21,631 bases of DNA from Stentor coeruleus (taxonomy: Eukaryota; Ciliophora; Heterotrichea; Heterotrichida; Stentoridae). Position 1 is the first letter of the stretch, and each line of letters begins with the position of its first letter. Where the stretch lies: contig MPUH01001185.1 in assembly GCA_001970955.1 (NCBI GenBank), forward strand, positions 1 through 21,631. The letters are read 5' to 3'. Of this stretch, positions 1 to 9,745 are shown piece by piece. Both the position numbers and the translations under genes were made by a program. A model generated the notes under the pieces. That model was given only the letters and a program-made list of their open reading frames with translations, had not been told where the DNA came from and did no database searches.

Positions 1-268
1 CTATATATCTCACTGAGTTCTACAAATTTTTTATATTATCCACAAAACGATATGCGATATTATAAATTTTTAGTTTCTTCATTCGAATATTTTTTAAGTT
101 CATTTTCTATATTTTTAACATATAATTTTCCGGCCAAACCTGCATAGACCCATTTTAATATTTGAAAGAGCTTATTGACAAGCTCTACATTTTCTTAAAA
201 TTTAGTCTTTCAATATAACGGGGGTATATACTTAAAGAATATTGAGCCTACTTAGGATTTCCTAAATT
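1..268 (-). pseudogene. Decayed minus-strand coding remnant at the left edge
   Basis: Read on the minus strand, 60-194 is open for 44 codons plus a TAA. It gives a convincing protein-like tail containing ELVNKLFQILKWVYAGL and then an acidic/lysine helix. The same frame continues past that TAA to the window edge with only one more stop (TAA), and upstream of 194 it meets a TAA (195-197) and then a TGA (210-212). A second frame covers about 188-268 and reads IYPRYIERLNFKKM, with one TAG. The two pieces lie in different frames and no 15- or 16-nt GT-AG intron joins them, so I read this as a frameshifted, decayed gene. I do not recognise a family. Short AT-rich frames can look coding by chance, so confidence is low. 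Confidence 0.3.
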
Positions 269-872
269 TTATAAATACGTAAAATATCATTATATTATTT
301 ATAGAAAAGCTTCTCATCTCTAAAAATTTAACTAAAAAGAATATAAACAAAATTGCTATAATATTCATGTATTATTTACATTTTTTAAATATGCTGAAAA
401 GCATCTTATTTTTGTCAGAATTTTCTCGCAGACCTCTACTGCATATACCTGGAATTTGGTTTTGTGCATTAAAAGGCTGCGGAATGAAATCAGAAAATTT
501 TCAGTTAATATCGTTCGAAAAATTCTAACAACTCTCAATCCAAAAATTTTTACCAAGAAAAGAATTAACTATTGCGAAATTTGATAGAAATGAAGTAATG
601 AAACACTCTGAAAAATCGACGCCTTCAGTTAATTGATTAAATCAGAATTTTCTTGTCCTTGCTTTAAGGGCTTACTAATTGGAGTGGCTTAAATGTAATA
701 AATAGTGTATTTTCAAAAATAAACTATTCTAAAACCTGAATTATAAATGGATCAGAAAAGTAGATAGCATCATAAAAAACTTCGTAGAAAATATCGATAA
801 TAAGAGAAAGCAACTGAAAATCGATTAATACAGAGTTCACGATATATTTTCTAACTAACTAACTAATTATAA
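1..872. other. Intergenic region with no intact gene, 5' of the channel gene
   Basis: This is AT-rich sequence with no long ORF on either strand. The left 270 bases contain protein-like minus-strand frames, listed separately as a remnant. The rest shows no domain or RNA gene that I can recognise. Close to the channel gene there is a (CTAA)n run at about 850-866. A 16-nt stretch around that gene's start codon (865-880) also occurs exactly at 739-754, where it opens a six-codon upstream ORF (747-767, stop TAG). Confidence 0.6.
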
Positions 873-2927
873 ATGGATCAAAGCTTTATAGATATTCTCA
901 CTGCTCTTGGCCTTGATTTCTTGCTTTTTCTTTTGCTTATTGGGTCTTTTTTGATCTATCGCAAGTTTCGTAGCCCTAAAATCAATATAGAGCTTGATAT
1001 TCCTATTAACATGCCTTATATGCATGAAGCTGAGCATTCTACTGAATACATCGCGAAAAAGGTAAAAAATATGAGTCTTCAAGATATTCATGCAGCAATA
1101 GGAGAATGGAGTTTCCTTTATCTCTCGTTTCACAAATACATAATATTTTTGCTACTAATTTTTGTTGTGCTTGGATCTCTTCTTACTTTAGTCTACATAG
1201 ATGGTAATGCCAAAGATAATGATGACTTTCATAAAGCTGGAATCTCTCATTTAGAAAAAGATTCAGACTGGCTTTTGGCACCAGTTATTTTTGTTTTTAT
1301 TTTTTCTGTCGTCTTATATATATTTGGATTCTATTTAATCAAAAAAACTAAAAATCTGCGATCTCAAGAACTATCTCATCAAATTCAGCAGTATGTAATT
1401 CAGATATCAGGATTTCAAACAAATTATTCAGCTGAGATCATTAGAAGTTATATTTGCAAATCACTCAATGCTCAATATGGAGATAGATTCACTTCTATCT
1501 ATGTAGTTCCACAATATATAGAGGCTTATAAAATCTTTAATAAACTTGATGAGCACCGATTGCAATTACAATTTCTGAGACACGATTACGATAAAACAAA
1601 TGTTCGTCCTCTTATCAGAAAAAATTGCTTTAAGAAATTAGACGGCATTAAATATCATGAAAATAAAATTGAAAAATATGCAAGTCTTATTGAACAAAAG
1701 CGCCTTGATTATTCAGATCAAAACGCTGGATTGTGCTTTATTATTTGTAAAACTAGAGCGTTAGCTAAAGAAATAATTCAAAAAGGTCTGAAAAAAGATC
1801 CTGAAGGCATATTTGATTCTCATTTATGGACTTATAAGCAAGGAACTAGCCCTGGCGATCTGAATTGGGAAAGCATAGGCATTAACAAAGTGTCATCAAT
1901 AATCAGAAGAATTTTAGTTGATGTATTTTTCTTACTAATTTTTCTTATTTTTGTGACTCCAGGAGTTTTTGCTGATTATATCAAGAAAATTTGTGATAAT
2001 ATTGGCCTCTCAAGCATACTTGGAAGTATATTTTCATACTATCTTCCTAGTTTGTTGGTACTTTTTTACCAGGTTATAATATTGCCAGCCGTTGTAGAAT
2101 TTATGGTAAATAGGGAAAAGCATTGGACAAAACACTCTACAATTGCAAGCGGTCTTAGAAAATATTTATTCTTTTTGGTTTTTTATACATTTTTATATCC
2201 TATGCTTAAACTGAATTTTACTGATTTTGTCTCGACTATAGTGAATAATGAAAATGACTGGAAAGGGCTTTTTGCTGTAGAAGCAATAAAATCTGCTGAA
2301 TTTTTTACAGTATTTCTTATTCATCAAGCCTTTCTGAAAAATGGATGGGATTTAGTTGTTGCTTCAAAATATATCTGGTCTTCTACAAAAGCTTTATTTG
2401 CTGGTAATTCTGTTGAGAAAAAATTAGCTTATCAATCTGAGCCATTTACATTTGACTTAGAAATAGCTATTTCTCTTAATACATTTATCATGGTTTGCAG
2501 TTTTTCAGTAATTTATCCACTTATTTTGATTCCAGGAATTCTGTTTTTCTTGTTCAGAGTAATATTTATTTAGTATTTTATTCATAAACACAATATTCTT
2601 GCTGTGTTTTATGTTGATAAGGATGTATCTGCCTTACCTAGCATATTTACTCTAATGTTTGGAATATTTTTGGCAGCTTTTTTTATGCAATTGCTAACAT
2701 TTGTAACTTTGGCTACTAATGCAAATGAAGATTTTAATTTATATGGAAAAATTTTATTAATAGCAAGTTTTTGTGTGTTTTTGCTTCTATCAATATGGGC
2801 CAAGATAATAACATCAAAAATAGAATCAGAAGAAAATCATGCAGAATATGAATTAACTTTAGATGATGACTTATATTGCCATCCTATGGATAAAAAAAAA
2901 AGCTCTAGCTTTATCAAAATGAACTAA
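873..2927 (+). CDS. OSCA/TMEM63 (CSC1-like, DUF221) ion channel
   Basis: The two exons, 873-2558 and 2574-2927, give a 679-residue protein. Hydrophobic segments lie near residues 11-29, 90-109, 134-156, 348-370, 388-412, 430-446, 472-490 and 533-562, with two more after the splice. A charged cytosolic loop (about 160-345) sits between helices 3 and 4. It ends in SPGDLNWES, which resembles the P-x-D-x-x-W element preceding the channel domain in CSC1/OSCA proteins. The pore region has the family pattern YYLP...ILPAVVEFM. After splicing, FRYFIHKHNILAVFYVDKD matches the conserved family segment that follows the late helices, which supports the intron strongly. Known family members are cation channels gated by osmotic or mechanical membrane stress, so a plasma-membrane or vacuolar mechanosensor is a reasonable inference. 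The length is near the family's lower end. The start is the first ATG, in the common local context ATAAATGGA. Confidence 0.88.
2559..2573 (+). other. 15-nt spliceosomal intron (channel gene)
   Basis: The intron is GTAATATTTATTTAG, phase 0. If it is retained, its last codon is an in-frame TAG that would end the protein at 566 residues. Removing it fuses the upstream frame to the downstream 107-codon frame and restores the family's late conserved segment. An A lies six bases from the 3' end. Confidence 0.92.
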
Positions 2928-3120
2928 GTAGTTTAGGATAATCTCATAGTTTAATTTCAATTTACTTAAAAAGTTATTAAAAGTAACAATATAAAATATC
3001 TTCAATAGTAATAATTGCTAATTTATAAACTGAGAATTATTCACTCAATATCTAAACAGAATATTTTTAAACTAGAATTGCTTAATTTAAGATTAGGAAT
3101 TTTATAACATATTTTTGATC

Positions 3121-6100
3121 ATGAATATTTCTGATTTTATAGGTAAGAAATAAACAGATCAAGGAAGCTTTGAAGGGTATTTATTAAAACTAGCTAAAGG
3201 TGGGTGCTGTTTGAACAGACGGTATATGATAATAAAGGATGGAACTATAACTTACTATAGAGATCAACCGCATACACTTTATTTCATCAAGTCTATTGAG
3301 AACTCTTACGGAAAACCTAAAGGACAAGTTCAAGCAAAAATTTGTGAATTCAAAGTTGTTGAACCCAATATGTTTGTTAAAAAGAAGCATCCTTTCTTAT
3401 TTGAAATCTCATTCTTATCACCTTTGAATACTAAACCAAAAAGAATCTTTTGGGTTTTTGCAGCACCTAGTAAAGAGCAGCTAGCAAAGTGGATGACCGC
3501 ATTGGAAGAATGCAAAAAACAAGGATTAGCAAATAACGAGGTAGAAACTGAAGCCAGACGTAAACTTGAAGCGGAAATTGCAAAGGAAGTTAGGGAAAGA
3601 GCATTAAGAGAAGAGGCTATTAAAAAGGCAGCAGAACTTGATAGACGCAAAAACAAACAAAAAGAAAAATTAGTTGAAGAAGAACGAAAAAAAAAGCAAA
3701 TTGAACAAGAAATCAAGCGTCTTCAGATTGAAGCTGAAATAAAAAGAAAGCAAGAAGAAGCATTAAGACGAAAAGAAAGATACCAAAAGCTTCTTGAAAA
3801 TTCGTGGGATTATAATTTCCAAAAATGTTGGTCAAGATCATTAGAAAGTGATAGGGATTATAACGAGAAAGTTGAGGTAGATACAACTTTGTTTAAAAAT
3901 GTTGGGATATTTTTATCACGTGCAATTATTGCTGCAAAAAATATAATAAATGAAATAAGTGTTCCCGATTATGAGAGGCAGATATTTCCTGAGCAAATCG
4001 GCGAAATTGCAGTTTATGTGCATTTTAATATGCTAATCAAATTAGCAATGAAGACTAAAGAAAGTAATCAATGGAAAATACTTGGTCATGAGTTTAGAAG
4101 CAGTAATATGATGTTTAATACACTTTATTCAGCAGGCAAAAGTGAAAGTAAAGTGAAGGCTTGTCGAGTACCGTTAATGTGCCTTGTAGATTACAAAGGA
4201 TTTCGAGCACTTATCATGGCGTTAGCTCCAATTGAAGTAGAAAGAACTTTGATACATGGCTCAAAATCAGATGGAATTTTTATAATGAATCAGAGTTTAT
4301 ACCCAGCATTAAGCATAATATCTAGGGCACTAAATCTTCGAGAACATATATTCGAGTGGAATAGTAGAATAGGACCTGTTTATGTTCATTTAAGTGTTTT
4401 CACTGAATTACATAAAAGCTTAGGATATCAGGATCTTGAAGATTTTGTAAAGGAAACTTTAGGAAAGGATGTTCCAGAAGATAAATCTTTAGAAAACCAT
4501 CTCTACTTTATGAAACTTGCAGATTTACTACCTGTTGATTATAGTTTAGCTGAAGATTCTACTGATTTTATAAAAAGAATGCGTCCTGAGTTTTTTATTT
4601 CTTATCCAATACCTCTAAGTCCAGATTGCTTTATTAATATTCATCCATCAAGTCAAGCTCATGATGTAGATTTAGTCAAAGCAAGTAATTACCTTAAATC
4701 TGATCAAATTTATAAGCTGGTCAATGAATTAGATTCAATGAATTCAAATCCTTATGACTCGAAAACATTAACTCAAACTTTCCATAATTTTGGAGTTAAC
4801 ATGCGATATCTTGGAAAGGTAGCTCAGATTTCAGTCCTTCCTCATATTAAAAGAATGGTTTATGTAGAAAGTCTTGCAAGGGCAGCTAAAAACTTACTAT
4901 ATCAGCATTTATCAGAGCTTATTGTAGAATATCAAAATCTTGAAGATACTGTTGAAGCAGAAACAGAGAAGAAAAACTACAATAGAACATTTTCTATTGG
5001 CGAATATAATTCAGCATTTAGCAGTCAAAATAAAACACAGAATTATGGAGAACGGTCTTTTAAGCCTAGACCATCTATTAATTTACGGTTTAGATCTAGA
5101 ATTTCAAGTTTACATATTTCCCAGTTGGCCCCAGGGTCAGTTTCTTATGATCCAAATGCAGAAGTCAGTGACATTTATATGGAAAAATCATTAGGAGAAT
5201 GCATAGTAGATTATTTCAATATAGTTTTTGGCAATGACCTTGAGTCGAATTTATTTTGGGATGATATTTTAATTCCTTATGCTGTAGCTTCATATTCAGT
5301 ACCCCCAGAAGCTCTAGCAAAAGGAATTACTAACTTAAATGCCTTGCTTTTTTCTTTGATATATCATTCANATTCTTTATAGGTAGCAATCAACCAAGGG
5401 TACACTTAAGCGAACAGTAAACCATTAATTTTTATATGCTGTAGCTTCATATTCAGTACCCCCAGAAGCTCTAGCAAAAGGAATTACTAACTTAAATGCC
5501 TTGCTTTTTTCTTTGATATATCATTCAGGTATTTTTATATCTTTTACTTCAGAGACACTTATTGGGAAAATTACAAATCCTTTTAAGAGTTCTGACTTGC
5601 AGCATATCTCGATTAAAGTTAAAAAGTATGATTTAAAATGCGTTGAATGCAAAATATTATCAGAAAAGATTCAGTATTACAAAAATATTGAAAACTATTC
5701 TTTAGCACTTCAAGCCCTGGAATTAAAGATAAAATTGTCAAAAGCACTCAATCCTGATAATAAAGAAATGGAAGATATATCTTTGCTTGTAGAATCAGGA
5801 GAAATATACTTAGAATTATGTGAGATAGAAACTTCAATATTCAAAGCTAAAGAAGCTTTAGTGCAATTGCATCCTCTGAGCGCACAAAGCATAAGAGTAT
5901 GGGTGCTATTAATGAAGGCTTTATATAAAAAAGGTTTAAATGATGATGGTTTGCAAGCTTTTGCTAGTGCTTTAGAAGCAATAAAATTTCATTGGGGTGA
6001 AAATGATCCAATGCAAATTAATTTGTATGAAGTCTTAGGCTCTGTATATATGGAACAAGAAAATTTTTCAGAAGCCCTTTTGCTTTATAAAAATGCTTTA

Positions 6101-6886
6101 CTGATATGCTTAAAACAGCTTGGCCCAAATCATATTTTAACAGGAAAGATTTATATGGAGCTTTCGAGATATTATTTGACTACTAAATCGCTTGACGATG
6201 CTCTTGATGTTACAGAAAAAGCATATTTAATTTATAAAGCTTCTTATGGAAAAGATAATATTCTAACAGTAAATGTTTCTGTAAAGTTAGCTGAAATACA
6301 AACTGATTTAGGTAGATATGCTCAAGCTCTTCCAATGATTGTTAAAGCATGTGAAGTTTATGAAAAATCATTGAACAATAAACCAATTGATGTAAATCAA
6401 TATGAAACTAGAAATATTTTAACAAAATACTATTTATCAGCTTCTGTTGGTCTACGGATAAGTCTAAAAACAGGAAAACATATGCAAACTATAGGATTTA
6501 CTGATAAACTTTGGTTAGTACTTAGTCATAAAATTTCCCCAGACCCAGATATTGTAATAAAACTATTAAAATTCACATTTGAGGCTAAAATTAATAGCAT
6601 CTCACCTAGAGAGAAAAGCTTAATTTTAAATTTTGTTTATGTGAAGTATCCTTTAGATGATGAGCTAGTGAAAATGCATTTAATAAAAATAAAAGAAAAA
6701 GCTTTTGTTTCACAAGTACAGAAAAATGGAGGAATAAGCGAATATGTTACTAAAGCTGTAGAAAAGATTAGAATTTTAGCGGAACTTGGAAAAAAGGTGA
6801 GAGAAGAGGATTCAAGAAAAGTTGATCTTGCAGTAGGCGAAATGAAAGCAATATTAGAAGCAGTGACTAAAGATGAGAATATGTAA
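3121..6886 (+). CDS. PH / coiled-coil / CLU (TIF31-like) / TPR protein, interrupted by an assembly scar
   Basis: The exons start at 3121-3142 and 3158. If the duplicated block at 5371-5527 is collapsed, the frame runs without a break to TAA 6886 and gives about 1197 residues. Residues 12-126 form a PH domain (GYLLKLAKGG...NRRYM; conserved C-terminal Trp at 119). Residues 125-220 are a Lys/Glu-rich coiled coil. Residues 220-615 resemble the CLU domain (LVDYKGFRALIMALAPI, then FGVNMRYLGKVA and ESLARAAKNLL near 550-580), followed by an eIF3p135-like stretch. Residues 796-1036 are TPR repeats of the kinesin-light-chain type. CLU proteins bind mRNAs of nuclear-encoded mitochondrial proteins and affect mitochondrial distribution. 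The PH domain replaces the usual CLU N-terminal domain and suggests a phosphoinositide-membrane link, which is inference. As printed, the frame stops at TAG 5382 just after the N. Confidence 0.85.
3143..3157 (+). other. 15-nt spliceosomal intron (PH-CLU gene)
   Basis: The intron is GTAAGAAATAAACAG, phase 1, after a 22-nt first exon. Retention puts TAA in frame. Splicing joins MNISDFI to DQGSFEGYLLKL, which supplies the missing first strand of the PH domain and an ATG start at 3121. The A at -6 is present. Confidence 0.92.
5278..5527 (+). repeat. 93-bp exact direct duplication flanking an N (probable scaffold-join artefact)
   Basis: Bases 5278-5370 and 5435-5527 are identical over 93 nt. Between them lie a single N at 5371 and 63 further bases that read out of the protein. 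Skipping from the end of the first copy to the end of the second keeps the same frame and continues the CLU-TPR protein smoothly (YHS to GIFISF). A lone N next to an exact overlap is typical of two contigs joined without recognising their overlap. A genuine duplication that breaks the gene is possible but less likely. Confidence 0.85.
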
Positions 6887-7089
6887 TTTAGTTTTATTCA
6901 GAAATTTATATCTTTTTGTTGGATGATATTTTAGATAAATTTAGCTTGCTATGTCTGATGTTAATCAACTTCATTTTTGATTATATTTTTTCTGTTTAAA
7001 GTTATTATGACTATAAAAATATTAGGAATTTATGGATACTTTAGTTCGTAGTACAACTTAATAAAATCAAATTTAAATTGTTTGTTAAT

Positions 7090-8169
7090 TTATTCTATCC
7101 ATTGAGTTCTTGAACCATATTCCCATATTCCTGTTCTTGTAATAAGTTTATCACCTTTATAAAATGTATATAAACCTTGTCCATGCTGTTTTCCATCAAT
7201 CCATTCTCCATCATAAATTCTTCCATCTGGCCAAGTCATTTTGCCATGTCCTGATTTTTGATCATTTTCAAACTCACCTTCGTAGTTTCTTCCATCTGGC
7301 CACTCAAATACCCCGTATCCATGCATCTTATTGTTCTCCCAATCCCCTGTATATTTATTTCCTATTTTCCACATATAAGTTCCTTGGCCATGCATTTTAT
7401 CGCTATAAAAATCTCCATGGTATGTGCTTCCATCGCAACATGTTAATAATCCCTTGCCTTGACGTAAACCATTTTTATATTCTCCCTCATATCTCATGCC
7501 ATCTGGCCACTCTTCAATTCCCATACCATGCAATTTACCATCTATCAAATTTCCACTAAATTTTCCACCATGATTTCCATAGATGCTTCCTGACCCATTC
7601 AGCTTACCTTCCTTAAACTCACCTTCATATACAACTCCAGATGACTGTATAATTCTTCCTTTCCCATCTAAAACTCCTTCTTTAAAGTAACCAACTATTT
7701 TAGAACCATCTGTATTAAGTAAAATTCCTTTTCCATGCATTTTGCCTTTTTTATCCCACGATCCTTCATATATTCTTCCATCATCTAAAGTTACTGCAGG
7801 CTTTTCTTGTACTTGAATCCCGTCATCAGGAATATTAACCAATATTTCTGGAAGCTTTTGCTCAAGCATTGTTACAACAGCATTTTGGATATCTTTTAAA
7901 GGCTTTTCAGCCCTAGGATAATGATTTTCTACATTAAACCAACTTTTAGCTTCGCGGACACAAGCTAATGGAGCTTTAATATTTTTTCGTGCTAAAAATC
8001 CTCTGAGAGCACCTTGAACTTGCTTTACTTCTTCAGAGTTTAGCATAAATATACCATTCCAATCCCCTTCTTCATCTACTCCTTCTTTGCCACTAAAAAG
8101 TCTTACATCTCCGACATTTTTAGTTGTAGTATCTTGATTATCTCCTAGGCATGAAAAATTAGCACCCAT
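7090..8169 (-). CDS. MORN-repeat protein with N-terminal acylation signal and IQ motif
   Basis: This is a single-exon gene of 359 residues. It begins MGANFSC, which fits N-myristoylation at Gly2 (Ser6 favourable) plus a palmitoylatable Cys7, so the start codon is well supported. Residues 51-62 (VQGALRGFLARK) match the IQ consensus for calmodulin or centrin-type light chains. Residues 134 to about 339 hold nine tandem MORN repeats of 23 residues (YEGEF...GHGKMTWPDG pattern), and a short tail closes the protein. MORN repeats bind membrane lipids or act as scaffolds at cortical and ciliary structures. With a lipid anchor and an IQ motif, a Ca-sensitive cortical scaffold is a reasonable inference. 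It is convergent with the PH-CLU gene (203 bp apart) and lies downstream of the seven-helix gene on the same strand. No intron is needed. Confidence 0.9.
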   Translation of the reverse strand: MGANFSCLGDNQDTTTKNVGDVRLFSGKEGVDEEGDWNGIFMLNSEEVKQVQGALRGFLARKNIKAPLACVREAKSWFNVENHYPRAEKPLKDIQNAVVTMLEQKLPEILVNIPDDGIQVQEKPAVTLDDGRIYEGSWDKKGKMHGKGILLNTDGSKIVGYFKEGVLDGKGRIIQSSGVVYEGEFKEGKLNGSGSIYGNHGGKFSGNLIDGKLHGMGIEEWPDGMRYEGEYKNGLRQGKGLLTCCDGSTYHGDFYSDKMHGQGTYMWKIGNKYTGDWENNKMHGYGVFEWPDGRNYEGEFENDQKSGHGKMTWPDGRIYDGEWIDGKQHGQGLYTFYKGDKLITRTGIWEYGSRTQWIE

Positions 8170-8364
8170 TTTATAATAAGTTTATAAATAACAAATGAAA
8201 AAATGATAATAGAGTAAAATCTATTCTTGCATGTGGTCTACTTTGGGTATTATATAAATTTAAAAATTTAGATAGTGTATGCCAAAATAATTATTAAAAT
8301 TGTCAATTGCAGTAGTTGATTAAAAAATAAAGTCATAATAGAATAAAAAATAATTATATATTAG

Positions 8365-9631
8365 TTAGCTGTAATACAATCGTAAGCGACGTGAAATATG
8401 CCTATATTGTCTAGAAATTTTAATTTTTGGAGCTTTATTTCGTATAATCCTAGCAATGTAAGCTGTTTGCTTGATGTTTTCCTTTTCTGGGTTTTTTATT
8501 TGTGTTGTAAATGCAATAGCTATAAGAAAGCAGATACCTACTTCAATTGCAAAAGCTAAGAAAATGCCAAAATAGGTCAGAGCTGGACTAGAAAGATCTT
8601 TTTCAACAGTAAACGGAGTACCAACAGCTATAATTAGTAGTCCAGATATTCCAGCAGCAGTTGTCATAGCTAAGAGTTTTTTAATGATTTTCTTATCTTC
8701 TTCGCTAAATTGCAAAAAATATCTATCATCAATTATTTCCGTCTTTCTATACGGTGACTCTATTTTATTAGTTTCGAAATCTATAGATGATTTAGAAATA
8801 CTTCTGCTATCAATGCTTATAATATCAAACCATTCTTCTTTATCCATAAGATTTTCCCTTATATTGATTGAAACATTTTGGGGAGTCCTTACAGCCACTG
8901 ATTCAAAGCTAAAGTTCTCAGGTGACTTATTTGGATGATCAACATATCTTATAAGTAGAACTGCATAAACAATAAACAATAAAGTAAGTAGAAACGAACA
9001 AAAAGCAAAGCTAATATAACCAATTAAATACCAAGATTCGTTTTCCATACGTAAGCCTTTATTAATACTAACCATCCATGTTACTGGATAAGCAAGAATC
9101 ATAAAAGCAACAATAATTTTCCTTATATACTTAAAAGGATCACGTCTTTTCTTTCTGATACCCTGATACATACCTGACCTACATAATAAGATACCATACT
9201 AAAAGAATTGATGCAAGTACTGTGAATAATAGAGGGTAAGCTGTCTCAAACAAGAGTCTGTCAATCATTCTATTAGACTTTCCTTTGAATATAAGCGGAT
9301 CGAAGCTGAGCCATGCAATTCTTACGCAACTTATTAGGCAAATGCCTAATAGGCTTAAGTTTTTTGGGCTCTTAAATATTCTTATCAGTTTATTTCTGCA
9401 ATTGGTTTTTTCGTTTTTAAGTGAATTGTATAGCTTTAGTGAGCTGTAAGTAAAGATAATCGAAAACAAAATATTAAAAAATATTACAAAAAAGTTCCAG
9501 CCTTGTTCCCAAAAATCTTGCCCTTTAATTTCACAGCACTGATCTTCACTATCGAACCATCCTAAGTCGCAACTGCAATCTTCTTTAATCCATGATCCAT
9601 GTTTATTGCAACTTGCTTTGCAAGAAGGCAT
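8365..9631 (-). CDS. Seven-helix membrane protein with Cys-rich EGF-like N-terminus (weakly THH1/TOM1-like)
   Basis: Exons 9631-9195 and 9178-8365 give 416 residues. The N-terminus (C4, C8, HG at 11-12, C19, C21, GW at 24-25, C32, C33) resembles an EGF-like module. Seven hydrophobic segments follow near residues 46-68, 91-109, 127-146, 167-184, 196-221, 313-335 and 346-370. A polar loop separates helices 5 and 6, and the tail is basic. The segment RIAWLSFDPL...LLFETAYPLLF, then a helix and a basic loop, is reminiscent of the plant THH1/TOM1/TOM3 and GPCR-like families, but the match is weak. There is no hydrophobic signal peptide. No in-frame or out-of-frame ATG exists on this strand in the 114 bp upstream, so the start is fairly secure. 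The gene is divergent from the nucleotidyltransferase gene. Receptor function is conjecture. Confidence 0.75.
9179..9194 (-). other. 16-nt spliceosomal intron (seven-helix gene)
   Basis: On the minus strand this reads GTATCTTATTATGTAG, phase 2. It is one base longer than the others, so it changes frame. Removing it joins SILLVW to SGMYQGIRKK and unites two frames that otherwise look like separate genes. Retention gives an immediate in-frame TAG. The A still sits six bases from the 3' end. Confidence 0.9.
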
Positions 9632-9745
9632 TATAATTATATATAACTTATGCTAATTTCTAAATCTATCGCGTATAAAAATTGTATATATGCGATTCAA
9701 ATAAATACAATTTTTAACTTTTTATTCTTCCGAATGTTTTTATAA
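9632..9745. promoter_or_regulatory. Divergent intergenic promoter region (114 bp)
   Basis: This very AT-rich gap separates two start codons facing away from each other, so it must carry both promoters and both 5' leaders. I cannot identify a specific motif. TATAA occurs immediately before the plus-strand ATG, as it does before several other starts in the window, so it is more likely start context than a TATA box. Confidence 0.45.

Noticed and set aside
365..556. 63-codon minus-strand ORF in the left gap
   Set aside because: Too short and without recognisable features. It may include remnant coding sequence but cannot be supported as a gene.
2604..2927. Separate small membrane-protein gene starting at GTG
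   Set aside because: It is the second exon of the channel gene. Removing the 15-nt intron at 2559-2573 fuses the frames and restores the conserved family segment.
7164..7559. Plus-strand ORF of 131 codons
   Set aside because: It is the antisense shadow of the MORN repeats, whose regular codons keep the opposite frame open.
9179..9631. Separate 150-residue gene upstream of the 268-residue one
   Set aside because: A 16-nt intron (9179-9194) joins the two frames into one seven-helix protein. The apparent TAG stop lies inside the intron.
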